In this document: positions 39,312-48,224 of the stretch, piece after piece
How positions within the stretch are numbered: the stretch's first letter is position 1
How the letters are laid out: each line of letters starts with the position of its first letter
Source of the DNA: Pseudomonadota bacterium
GTDB lineage: Bacteria > Pseudomonadota > Gammaproteobacteria > Steroidobacterales > Steroidobacteraceae
Length of the DNA: 64,000 bases
Assembly: GCA_016704655.1 (NCBI GenBank)
Contig: JADIZR010000006.1
Coordinates: forward strand, 1 to 64,000
Direction of reading: 5' to 3'
The notes under the pieces: model-generated
Database searches by the model: none
The model's input: the letters and a program-made list of their open reading frames with translations, nothing else
Told to the model about the DNA's origin: nothing
Program-made: the position numbers and the translations under genes

Positions 39312-41114
39312 GATGCTCGGGCTGGCGTGATTTCTCGAGGTAAGCGTTGCCGACGGCCAGGACCTCGATGTCCGTGCCCATGAAGCACTTGAAGCTGTCC
39401 TCTGGCGTGCACACGATGGGCTCGCCCCGGACGTTGAAACTGGTGTTCACGACGATCGGGCAACCCGTCAGGTCACGAAATCTGAGATCAAGGCATGGTA
39501 GCGCGGATTCGTGTCCGCATGGACGGTCTGGATGCGGGCCGAGTAATCGACGTGCGTGACCGCGGGAATGCTCGAGCGTGCGATGTTCAGCTTGTCGATG
39601 CCGAACAGGGCCTGCTGTTCGGGCGTCATGGCGATCCGATGTTCGGGTCGCACGTCCGCGACCAGCAGCATGTACGGGCTGTCTGCGTCGAGGTCGAACC
39701 ACTCCGGCACGTTTTCGCGAAGCACCGACGGCGCGAACGGCCGGAACGACTCGCGAAACTTGACCTTGAGGTTGAGCAGCTTCTGCATCGTCGGGGAGCG
39801 CGGGTCGCCTAACACCGAACGCGCGCCTAGCGCTCGGGGACCGAACTCCATGCGGCCCTGGTGCCAGCCGATCGCCATGCCGGATGCCAGCGCGCGCGCG
39901 CAGCGATCGACGATAGCGTCGTCATCGAGAATTTCGTAAACGGCACCAGCCGCGGTTAGTTGCTCGCAAATTGTCGCGGTGTCGAATACGGGTCCGAGAT
40001 ATCCGCCCTTCATGGCATCGCGGCCTGCTCCCGCCAGTCGTCGTGGCCCGCCCTTGAACATGTGGTAGGCGCCGAGGGCGGCGCCGAGGGCTCCGCCGGC
40101 ATCGCCGGCCGCCGGCTGGATCCAGATTCGATCGAACGCACCCGTGCGCAGCAGTTTGCCGTTGGCGACGCAGTTCAACGCGACGCCGCCGGCGAGGCAG
40201 AGATTGCGCTCACCCGTTTCTTTGGCAACGCTGCTCGCCAGCTTCAATACGACTTCCTCGGTCACCGCCTGGACGCTCGCGGCGAGGTCCATCTCTTTCT
40301 GGCCGAGTCGGCTCTCGGGACTGCGCGGCGGTCCGCCGAAAAGCGCATCGAAGCGCTCGTTGGTCATCCGCAGGCCAGTGCAGTAGTCGAAGTAGTCAAG
40401 GTTGATGCGGAACGAGCCGTCGTCCTTGATGTCGATCAGGTGCTCGCGGATGGCTTTCGCGTACCGCGGCTCGCCATAGGGCGCCAGGCCCATCACCTTG
40501 TATTCGCCGGAGTTTACCTTGAAGCCGGTGTAATAGGTGAAGGCGGAGTAGAGCAGGCCGAGCGAATGCGGGAAGTGGATTTCCTTGAGCACCTCGAGCG
40601 AGCTACCGTTGCCGTGCGCCAGCGAGGTCGTGGTCCACTCGCCGACGCCGTCCATCGTGAGAATCGCGGCTTTTTCGAATGGCGACGGGTAGAACGCGCT
40701 GGCGGCGTGGCTCAGGTGGTGCTCGGAGAACAGCAGCTTGCCGTTCCAGTCCACCCCGGGGTCGAGGGCTGCGCCGAGCTGCTTTACGAGCATGCTCTTC
40801 TGAAACAGCTTCTCCTTGATCCACAGCGGCAACGCCTGGCGGAACGACGTGAATCCCCGCGGCGCGAAGGCCAGGTATGTTTCCAGCAGCCGCTCAAATT
40901 TCAGGAACGGCTTGTCGTAGAAAGCGACGTAATCGAGATCGACGGGTTTCAGCCCCGCGAAATCCAGGCAAAACCGAACCGCATGGGCCGGAAAACCCGG
41001 GTCGTGCTTGGTGCGCGTGAACCGTTCTTCCTGCGCGGCGGCGACGATCTCCCCGTCAATGATGAGCGCCGCCGCAGCGTCGTGGTAATAGGCGGAAATG
41101 CCAAGGATTTTCAT
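39274..41114 (-). CDS. NodU/CmcH-type O-carbamoyltransferase (one frameshift)
   Basis: ATG 41114, MKILGISAYYHDAAAAL, the family's exact opening. ASKHA-fold motifs follow: EHHLSHAASAFYPSPF (His pair), TMDGVGEWTTT, LCLAGGVALNCVANGKL, PAAGDAGGALGAALG and GRMEFGPRALGARSVLGDPR (carbamoyl-phosphate/YrdC-like site). An indel near 39478 shifts the last 65 residues (TGCPIVVNTSFNVRGEP) to a stop at 39274. Corrected length is about 613 aa, typical. The enzyme transfers carbamoyl from carbamoyl phosphate to a hydroxyl, here probably on a sugar. carAB six kilobases away would supply the donor. DUF5989 starts the unit immediately upstream. Confidence 0.85.
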
Positions 41115-41118
41115 CGTT

Positions 41119-41268
41119 TTAGAACAGCGTATAGATGAACGGGGCGATGGCCGACCCGTGGGCGAGGATCAACAGGCCGCCGAGCATTACCATCACGATG
41201 ACGATGGGCAACAACCAGAGTTTCTTGCGAGCGCGAAGGAAGGTCCAGAGTTCGACGAGAAAGTCCAC
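41119..41268 (-). CDS. DUF5989 family small membrane protein
   Basis: A 49-residue protein from GTG 41268, too short for most gene callers. It reads VDFLVELWTFLRARKKLWL, then a 19-residue hydrophobic helix and HGSAIAPFIYTLF at the C-terminus. That is the DUF5989 pattern: FxxFLRxRKKxWLxP, then a helix, then GSAxxPFIYxLF. The family is found beside carbamoyltransferase and SxtJ genes. Stop and carbamoyltransferase ATG are four bases apart, so the genes are coupled. It is probably an inner-membrane anchor or partner; no biochemical role is established. Confidence 0.75.
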   Translation of the reverse strand: MDFLVELWTFLRARKKLWLLPIVIVMVMLGGLLILAHGSAIAPFIYTLF

Positions 41269-41283
41269 GGTAGTGACTCCGAA

Positions 41284-41688
41284 TCAGAATTGCTGCGGAA
41301 AGCTCGAGCCGGCCGGGCCGGGCGGATCACGCTTGATCCAGTAGCTGCCGAGCTTGGCGTCGAATTGGCGGTGCAGAGCATCGCGGCCGCGCATGCGCAT
41401 CGCCATGGCAATCGGTGTGAGGAGCCCGAAGTAGATCACGCCCATGACGACCGGACTCACGATCCGGTTCATGACGACCGCGAGGCGCATCCACGCGACG
41501 TTGAGGGGATGCAGGACTGCGGGAAAGGCAAACGCCGCCACCATAAAGAACGCTGATGCGCCGAGCGGTAATCCGAAATACGAGCTGGACTTAAACAGCA
41601 TCCAGGCGCCGATGAGTGCAAAGACCGTGGCAAACGTCAGGCAGAAGGAGCGGTCGCTCGGCAGCGGCGGGTCGAGGGGGGGCGTCAT
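41284..41688 (-). CDS. SxtJ family membrane protein
   Basis: A 134-residue protein with four hydrophobic helices (about residues 17-32, 38-58, 76-95 and a short re-entrant segment). The order PSDRSFCLTFATVFALIG, LHPLNVAWMRL, SPVVMGVIYFGLLTPIAM and the tail SYWIKRDPPGPA is the SxtJ family pattern, first named in the saxitoxin cluster where it neighbours a carbamoyltransferase. It lies 16 bases upstream of DUF5989 on the same strand, giving the common SxtJ-DUF5989-carbamoyltransferase trio. It probably holds the transferase at the membrane; function is unproven. The 200 bases upstream are shared with the divergent SGNH gene. Confidence 0.8.
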   Translation of the reverse strand: MTPPLDPPLPSDRSFCLTFATVFALIGAWMLFKSSSYFGLPLGASAFFMVAAFAFPAVLHPLNVAWMRLAVVMNRIVSPVVMGVIYFGLLTPIAMAMRMRGRDALHRQFDAKLGSYWIKRDPPGPAGSSFPQQF

Positions 41689-41887
41689 TCGGCAATTTCC
41701 ATGGCAAGTTCAGAGTGGAATTGTGGGTAAGCTGCAATTGATAATCTGTGACGCAATGCATGCTTTGTCTGCCGGCCAGGCTATCGGCAACATTGCGACG
41801 GGCGTCATGTTAGTCGACCCGGGGGTCTGGTGGAATCGAGGACTCTCGCGCATCTATTAAGTACTACTTGGAGTGCCGACCCAATCC

Positions 41888-43090
41888 ATGACGCAACCCA
41901 CGCAACCCACGCATCCTCGCCGACGCCGCGTAAGTCGATTCGTCGTCACCTTGATAGCTCTGCTGGTGCTGGCTTTCGCCGCAGAAGTGTTCCTGCGCGC
42001 TGATGTCGGCCGCGCAGGCACCGGCGCGCTGCCTATCATGCAGCAGATCAAGATGCAGGAGAGCCTCGGCCAATTCACCTACGCGCCGGATCCGACCCTG
42101 GGAGCCCTCCTTGCGCCCGCGCGCCGTGATCAGATCGAGAAAGCAGATTTCACCTACACGCTGCAGACCGACCACGCGGGGTTTCCGAACCGCGACCCAT
42201 GGCCGGCGAACGTCGATGTCGCCGTCCTCGGCAATTCCCTGATCATTGGCCCGGGTGTCGGTTTCGAAGGCCAGTTTACTACGCTCCTGCAGCAGCAACT
42301 GAACGGACGCACCGTCCTGAACCTCGGCGTGCCGGGCGGAGGTACCGAGCACCTGTATCGTGTCTATCGCAAGTTCGGTCAGACGCGGCATCCGAAACTG
42401 GTGATCGCCGCTCTCTGGGTGACATGGGACATCTCCAATACGTTTCACTTCCACGAGTGGCTGGCCGAGCGGTCAACGCTGGACTACACCAGGTATCGGA
42501 TGACCTACCGCCAGACCCATCGGGAATCCGGACAAATCGAGAGCGGGCACCTTGCCCGGTTGCGTACGTCAGCGAGAGGCCTGTTGGGAAAATCGTACCT
42601 TCTGCGAACGCTGAATGCGCACATCAGGCCGGCGCTCGGGCCGCAGGCACTGACAGAGAGCGTTGAACTTCCGGGAGGCGACGTGCAGTACCTTGCAGAC
42701 CGCGAGCAGGAGAGGCTGGCGACCGGGTTCGAGCGGGCCGGCGTGCCGAATATGAAGGAGATCTTCTTCCGTCCACTGGAACAGCTGCAGTCTGAGGTTG
42801 AGGCACAGGGGGGGCGCTTCGTCATCGTGCTCATTCCGTGCAAGGAGGAACTCTATGCCGCCAAGACCTACCCGGAGGTCTTGCGGGCGATTCAGGAGGT
42901 CAAGGGCGAACTCGCGTCCAGAAACCTGGCAACGCTAGACCTGTACCCGTTGTTTCGGCAGCTTGGGGCGACACAGGCCCTTTTTTATCGGTTAGACATG
43001 CATCTCAACGAGTACGGCAACCGGATCGTCGCCGATGCCGTCGCAAAATGGATCGCTGAGGAACAGGTGTTTGGTTCGACCGAGGGCTGA
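41888..43090 (+). CDS. SGNH/GDSL-type hydrolase-like protein 2 (membrane anchored)
   Basis: Clean frame; I prefer ATG 41888, with a GTG at 41873 as the alternative, because GGAG lies about 14 bases upstream of the ATG and overlaps the GTG. A cationic start then RFVVTLIALLVLAFAAEVFL form a signal anchor. VAVLGNSLIIGPGVGFEGQF is block I, with GNS in place of GDS (Ser retained), NLGVPGGGTEHLYRVY is block II, and MHLNEYGNRIVADAV near the end carries the block V His. The block III Asn is not obvious (ALWVTWDISN). About 400 aa. Its link to the divergently transcribed carbamoyl module suggests glycan acylation or deacylation in the periplasm. Paralogue of the gene at 37.4 kb. Confidence 0.72.
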   Translation: MTQPTQPTHPRRRRVSRFVVTLIALLVLAFAAEVFLRADVGRAGTGALPIMQQIKMQESLGQFTYAPDPTLGALLAPARRDQIEKADFTYTLQTDHAGFPNRDPWPANVDVAVLGNSLIIGPGVGFEGQFTTLLQQQLNGRTVLNLGVPGGGTEHLYRVYRKFGQTRHPKLVIAALWVTWDISNTFHFHEWLAERSTLDYTRYRMTYRQTHRESGQIESGHLARLRTSARGLLGKSYLLRTLNAHIRPALGPQALTESVELPGGDVQYLADREQERLATGFERAGVPNMKEIFFRPLEQLQSEVEAQGGRFVIVLIPCKEELYAAKTYPEVLRAIQEVKGELASRNLATLDLYPLFRQLGATQALFYRLDMHLNEYGNRIVADAVAKWIAEEQVFGSTEG

Positions 43091-43097
43091 CGGTGCT

Positions 43098-46064
43098 TCA
43101 GAGGCCGCGGCCGCTCTCGGCGGGTCCGGTGCCGGTCGGTGTGGCGCCGGGGCTGGTGCCGATGAAGAGTTTGTCGACCTTGGCGCGTGACTCGCGGAGC
43201 GTGATGCCGAGCGTGTGTACACCCTCGATACCGACGTTGATCTTGAATGGGCCTTCCCATTGCCAGCTATTGCGTGGTGACATGATGACCGTCTTGGCGA
43301 CCCAGTTGCCGTCGAACCCGAAGAAGGCTGAATCAGATGTCGCGGTGGTGCCCCAACTGCGGACCCAGACGTAGTAGGTGCCGGTCTGGGCGAAGTTGAC
43401 GCGGTACTCGAGCCGGGGTTGGCCGTTGTCGAACGGGGCTTCCATCGCCTGTCCGCCCGACGCGTCGGTGGGAGCAATCAGTACCCAAGCGCCGCCATTG
43501 GCTGCGAAGTTTGCATCGGCATGCTCGGCTTCGATCGAGACCGTGCCGCCGGGATCTTGATTGTAGGGGCCGGTGCCGGAAGTCGCGGCCGTGATCGTGA
43601 CCGTGATCGAAGCGCTGCCGGTGGCGCCCTTGGAGTCGGTGACCTTGGCCGTGATGATGTGGGTTCCGACACTGAGAGCAGTCGTTGAGAACCCAGCGCT
43701 AGGAGTACCCAGGTCGCCGTCGCGGGAAGACGACCAGGCGATCGATGGAGTCAGGACGCCGTCCTCCTCGTCCGTGGCGGTTGCGGTGAAATTGACGGTC
43801 GCGCTTTCGTCGAAACTGCTGCCGTCGGTTGGCGCAGTGATGTTGACGACCGGGGGGCTGTTCGGACTAACGCTGCCGCGGCCACTTTCGACAGGGCCAG
43901 TGCCGGTTGGAGTGCCGCCGACGGTCGTGCCGATGAATATCTTGTCGACCTGCGCGAGCGCCTCACGGCGCGTGATGCCAAGCGTGTGCACGCCGGCGCT
44001 GCCGACGACAAGCGTGAACGGGCCCTTCCACACCCAGGTGTTTAGCGGAGACATGCCAACGGTGTTCGCGAGCCAGTTCCCGTCGAACCCGAAGTAAGCC
44101 GAATCGGAGGTCGAGGAGGTGCCCCAGCCACGGATCCACACGTAATAGGTGCCAGTCTGGAGGAAGTTGACGCGGTACTCGAGCCGGGGCTGGCCGCTGT
44201 TCGATCCTTGCATCGCCTGACCGCCCGACGCGCCGCCCAACGTCCCGCCGGGCGCAATCAGCCTCCAGACGCCGCCGCTGACCGCGTAGTTTGCGTCGGC
44301 ATGTTCCGCTTCGATCGAGACGGTGCCGTTTGGCTCCTGATCGTAGGGACTGGTGACGGCACGGGACCGCGTCAACTGGAGGTTAAGCGTTTCGATGCTC
44401 GGCAGGTTGGCCGGCGACAACGCGCGCAGTTCGGCACGCCAACGTAGATCCGTCGCGACCCCGGCAGGCAGGAACGTCGTCTGGCGTCCCGGATGAGCGA
44501 GTTTCCAGTTCCATCCTCCGTCGCTCGACAACCAGTACCGGATGTTGGGGTGTGCCGGCGGTGCTTCATCAGCGTCGAAACCGACACCGGTTATACGCGT
44601 CGGTTCGTTGTCGACGCGCAGCGATTGCCCATCCCCACGCAGTTGTGCCGTTGCTGGTGCTCCGCTGAGTGCGCCTCGATTGAGGTAGTAACGGCTCACC
44701 GAACCGTCCCAGCCCGCAACGATGTCGATCCTGCCATCGCCATCAATGTCGTCGGCGACCAGCGAGTAGGTGGCGATCGTCGTATCGGCCGAGACGTCGA
44801 GCCCGGCGCTGAAGACACCGTTGCCGTCGTTCAGGTAAATCCGGTCCGTTGCAACGTTGTCTTCTGCCGAGCCGTGGTTGCGGGCTCGATTGCCCTCGAT
44901 GCAATCGAGATCGCCGTCCCGATCGATGTCAACGAGCACGACGCTTTGCGTAAAGCGCTGGTCGCTTGACACATTTGCGCCCGACACGCCGGCGAACGGA
45001 TTCATCCCGGGGCCCGCGGCGTTGTTCAGATAAACACGGTCAAAGCCCAGGTTTCCGATCACGACGTCGAGACTGCCGTCTCCATTCACGTCACCGAGCG
45101 CCATCGAATCGGTGGATGGAAGTATGTTCTCGTCGTTCGATATGCGTGTCGGATTGACGCCGCTGAACGGCGCGCTCGTGCCGTTGTTGCGATACAGATA
45201 GGTTCCTTCGACGGTGCCCGTCGCGAGATCCCACCGCGCCTCTCCCAGGTACATGACAGGCTGAACGGTCTTCGCGACGATGAGATCGAGCCGTCCGTCG
45301 CCGTCCATGTCGCCGAGCCGCACCGCGCGCGTCTCGACCCCCGTCAAGCCATTGAGCGTCGTGCCTGTCGCGAAAGTGCCATCACCGTGATTAATATAGT
45401 AGCGATCCGGCGCATTAAGATAACCAACGACGATATCTGCGTCGCCGTCGTTATCGATATCGCCGGTATCGACTGAACTCGCGCGTTTAAACACGCCGTC
45501 GATATTTACCGGTGCGACGCGATTGAACGGCGTTGCGGTGCCGTTGTTGAAGTAGAGATGGTTGTCCGACCCCGACACATCCTTCGCCAGAATCAGGTCG
45601 AGATCCCCGTCGAGATCGAAATCTTCGACCGCGACGCTGAGCGTGCTGCCGCTGCTGCCGGTCAACAGCGCCGCCTTGGTAGCCGCGTTGAATGGCGTGG
45701 CCGTGCCGTTGTTGAAGAAAATACGGTCCTCGAACCTGCCCGCTATGAGCACGTCGAGGTGGCCGTCGCCATCGAAATCTGCGAGCGCGAGCGAGCGTGC
45801 CGAAGCGTTGGCGCTGCCGATATTGGCTCCCGGCATCCCGGCGACACTTACCAGCGGCAGCTGATTCGGAAGGCGAAGCGTTCCGAGCGACGTATTCCAC
45901 TGTGCCGAGGTGTTGGCAGCGTCGCGCAGGTTGGTGCTGGTGAAATCCTCGCTGAATGGCAGACCCGCCGTGGCGCCATGGGACGTCGCTACCTGCGTGA
46001 GCACGCACGCGGCAACGAACATGCGCGCCCAGGATCGGTGCCGACTAGCCGCTCGCATCAACAT
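43098..46064 (-). CDS. Secreted FG-GAP/VCBS repeat protein with duplicated carbohydrate-binding modules
   Basis: About 988 residues. ATG 46064 is chosen because AAGGA lies seven bases upstream and it starts a signal peptide ending near SHGATA. Residues 60-460 hold at least seven calcium-type DxDxDG motifs (DFDGDGHLD, DFDLDGDLD, DIDNDGDAD, DMDGDGRLD, DVNGDGSLD, DIDRDGDLD, DIDGDGRID), the FG-GAP/VCBS beta-propeller pattern. Two similar modules follow, each from GTVSIEAEHADAN to GTGPxESGRG, resembling the GH115 C-terminal/CBM-like fold, with an Ig/PKD-like domain between (PPVVNITAPTDGSSFDESA). No catalytic domain is visible. Probably a cell-surface or matrix protein binding polysaccharide. Confidence 0.78.
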   Translation of the reverse strand: MLMRAASRHRSWARMFVAACVLTQVATSHGATAGLPFSEDFTSTNLRDAANTSAQWNTSLGTLRLPNQLPLVSVAGMPGANIGSANASARSLALADFDGDGHLDVLIAGRFEDRIFFNNGTATPFNAATKAALLTGSSGSTLSVAVEDFDLDGDLDLILAKDVSGSDNHLYFNNGTATPFNRVAPVNIDGVFKRASSVDTGDIDNDGDADIVVGYLNAPDRYYINHGDGTFATGTTLNGLTGVETRAVRLGDMDGDGRLDLIVAKTVQPVMYLGEARWDLATGTVEGTYLYRNNGTSAPFSGVNPTRISNDENILPSTDSMALGDVNGDGSLDVVIGNLGFDRVYLNNAAGPGMNPFAGVSGANVSSDQRFTQSVVLVDIDRDGDLDCIEGNRARNHGSAEDNVATDRIYLNDGNGVFSAGLDVSADTTIATYSLVADDIDGDGRIDIVAGWDGSVSRYYLNRGALSGAPATAQLRGDGQSLRVDNEPTRITGVGFDADEAPPAHPNIRYWLSSDGGWNWKLAHPGRQTTFLPAGVATDLRWRAELRALSPANLPSIETLNLQLTRSRAVTSPYDQEPNGTVSIEAEHADANYAVSGGVWRLIAPGGTLGGASGGQAMQGSNSGQPRLEYRVNFLQTGTYYVWIRGWGTSSTSDSAYFGFDGNWLANTVGMSPLNTWVWKGPFTLVVGSAGVHTLGITRREALAQVDKIFIGTTVGGTPTGTGPVESGRGSVSPNSPPVVNITAPTDGSSFDESATVNFTATATDEEDGVLTPSIAWSSSRDGDLGTPSAGFSTTALSVGTHIITAKVTDSKGATGSASITVTITAATSGTGPYNQDPGGTVSIEAEHADANFAANGGAWVLIAPTDASGGQAMEAPFDNGQPRLEYRVNFAQTGTYYVWVRSWGTTATSDSAFFGFDGNWVAKTVIMSPRNSWQWEGPFKINVGIEGVHTLGITLRESRAKVDKLFIGTSPGATPTGTGPAESGRGL

Positions 46065-46316
46065 CCGCGATTCCTTGCAGGTAGGAATATCTATTGACAG
46101 ACCTTTCGCGTCTGCTTTTACCGGCAAAGGATACCGCACGCGCCTCGTACAAACTCCCGCACTTCACATAACGGCCAAGCGGCAAGTCTCTAAGACCAAG
46201 GAATCGGTTTGGCTTGAGTCAGGAGGCGCCGCCAGTGGCGCAGAAGGCTCGGGACCGTCGCGAGAGTCGCGGCCGTCGCATCACCGATCAGTGACGCGAC
46301 GGCCACGGATTCAGGC
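46065..46316. other. Intergenic region upstream of the FG-GAP gene
   Basis: About 250 bases between two minus-strand genes. It must contain the promoter of the FG-GAP protein. The stretch near 46265-46315 has a GC-rich imperfect dyad (GGCCGTCGCATCAC and GTGACGCGACGGCC) suitable for a terminator of the gene downstream of 46317's partner or a regulator site; no T-tract follows. Nothing else is supported. Confidence 0.3.
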
Positions 46317-48035
46317 TCAGCCGACTGAGTTCCGCCGCCGCCGCCGCCTGGCCGCCAGTGCAGCCAAGCCGAGCGCCACGCTTCCTAAGCCAAGGCTGCC
46401 ACCACCGCCACCGCCGTTATTCGAGGGCGGGGGTGGCGGGGGCGGTGCCACAGCGCCGGTCGACACCACTATTGCTACCGCCGAACCGGCCGCCACGTTC
46501 GTTCCGGCCGTCGGGTTCTGACTGATCACGCTGCCCGAAGGCACCGTGGCATTCGACTCCGTTGAGACCGTACCGATCGCCAGCCCAGCAAAGGAGATCG
46601 CCGTGGTCGCCGCCGCCTGCGTCATATTTACCACGTTCGGGACCGCCACCGGACCCGTCGACACGATCAGCGCGACCGCCGAACCGGCCGCCACGGTCGT
46701 CCCCGCGTTCGGGTTCTGGCTGATCACGCTGCCCGCAGGCACGGTCGTGCTGGACGATTGCGAGATCGTCCCGGAGCACCAGGCCTGCGCCGTTGATCGC
46801 GTGGTCGCCGCCGCCTGCGTCAAATTCAGCACGTTTGGCACCGCTACCGGTCCAGGCGTCGGCACCGGCCCCGTCGACACCACCAGGTTCACCGCTGAGC
46901 CAGCCGCTACGCCCACCCCCGATGTCGGGTTCTGGCTGCTCACGCGGCCCGCAGGCACCGTGGCGCTCGACTGTTGCGTAACCGCACCGACCACCAGCCC
47001 TGCACCCACAATTGCTGTGGTCGCCGCTGCCTGCGTCAAATTCACCACGTTTGGCACTGTCACGGGACCTGTTGTGGCGTCACACCGTGTGAATTTCGTT
47101 TCGGTCGTACCCTGACCTGTAACCGTGACCGACAGCGTGTGCTGGTTGCAGTCGGTGATGGACGACACGAAGCTCAGCAGGTAGCCGTTGTCGAGCCGGC
47201 TGGAAATCGTCACGTACGCATTGGTGACCTCCGCCGGACTCGGCGCCGAGATATAGTTGCCGCCAGACCTTGCTGCGAGAGCACTCATCACGTTGCTGCC
47301 GCTCGTGCCGGGCGTCCCCACGGCGATCGTGAACAGCGGGATGCCGAGGCTGCTGGCCTTGTCGAGCACGAAACTCTGCGTATTGATCGAAGCGTTGTCC
47401 AGGCCGTCACTGATCACGACCACTGCCCTGGGTCCGGGCGGCAGCGTGACGCCGACTGGCGGCGATACGATATGGTCCAGTGCAAGGTTGATGGCGTCGT
47501 ACAAGTTGGTCGTACCGTCGCCTGGGAAGGGCAGCATGACCGCATTGACCAGGCTGTCTTTGCCACCTGCCGCACCGATCCGCGTAAACGGCTGCACGAC
47601 CGATGTCCGCGCCGGATTGGTGGCGCTGAACTTGACGATGGCCGCGTAATCGTCCGGGCCCATGGAGTTGATGAAGTTGACGACCGCGCCTTCCATCGCG
47701 GTGCGCGCGCTGCCTTCTACGCTCGAACTGTAGTCCATGACGAATACGATCGATACATTCTTGGCGGATTCGCGGACGGAGGCAGGGAAAAATCGGACGG
47801 CTGGATCGTGAGCGGATTGCCGTCCAACGTGATCGTGAAGTTGCCTGCCGTGAGCCCACCCACAGGATTGCCTGCACCGTCGGTGACGGTCACGTAAGCC
47901 TGGATCGGATCGCTGATGGGTCGTGATTCGACGCGCAGGTCGATGGCTGCGCTCGCGGGGCCAGCGAAGAACGCCACCGCCAGCAGCACCAGCCCGGACA
48001 AGCCAGGCGGTCAGTCGCCCCGCACGGGCGCGCAT
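46317..48035 (-). CDS. Secreted VWA-PASTA protein with GlyGly-CTERM-like tail (frameshifted)
   Basis: ATG 48035 gives MRARAGRLTAWLVR; an indel near 47995 leads to the hydrophobic core LVLLAVAFFAGPASA, a complete signal peptide. A second indel near 47785 returns to the VWA domain: VFVMDYSSSVEG is the MIDAS DxSxS. Three PASTA-like repeats follow, each starting VPNVxNxTQAAATT and ending VxxVVSTGP; the second has a compensating pair of indels near 46770-46800. The C-terminus is Pro-run, NNGGGGGGSLGLGSVALGLA and ARRRRRR: glycine motif, helix, Arg cluster, as in GlyGly-CTERM (rhombosortase) substrates. Likely cell-surface. A dead fragment of a second copy lies at 32.7 kb. Confidence 0.75.
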   Translation of the reverse strand: MRARAGRLTAWLVRAGAAGGGVLRWPRERSHRPARRITTHQRSDPGLRDRHRRCRQSCGWAHGRQLHDHVGRQSAHDPAVRFFPASVRESAKNVSIVFVMDYSSSVEGSARTAMEGAVVNFINSMGPDDYAAIVKFSATNPARTSVVQPFTRIGAAGGKDSLVNAVMLPFPGDGTTNLYDAINLALDHIVSPPVGVTLPPGPRAVVVISDGLDNASINTQSFVLDKASSLGIPLFTIAVGTPGTSGSNVMSALAARSGGNYISAPSPAEVTNAYVTISSRLDNGYLLSFVSSITDCNQHTLSVTVTGQGTTETKFTRCDATTGPVTVPNVVNLTQAAATTAIVGAGLVVGAVTQQSSATVPAGRVSSQNPTSGVGVAAGSAVNLVVSTGPVPTPGPVAVPNVLNLTQAAATTRSTAQAWCSGTISQSSSTTVPAGSVISQNPNAGTTVAAGSAVALIVSTGPVAVPNVVNMTQAAATTAISFAGLAIGTVSTESNATVPSGSVISQNPTAGTNVAAGSAVAIVVSTGAVAPPPPPPPSNNGGGGGGSLGLGSVALGLAALAARRRRRRNSVG

Positions 48036-48224
48036 GTCAAGCCGTCCTATCGCCGGGTGACTGTGCGCGGGGAAATAGCGAGACATTGTTGCGTTCATGA
48101 CGAGGTGGGCGTTCCTTGGATGCGTGGATTGATCGTGCGGATGTCGGCAGGTTGAGTCCCGTGCACGAGCGTACGAGACACGACGGTGGTCGTTCCGTGA
48201 ACTGCGTCACGATCTGGCTGGAGT

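Noticed and set aside
39960..41138. 392-codon plus-strand frame over the carbamoyltransferase
   Set aside because: Shadow of the real gene in GC-rich DNA; no motif, and the opposite strand has all family landmarks.
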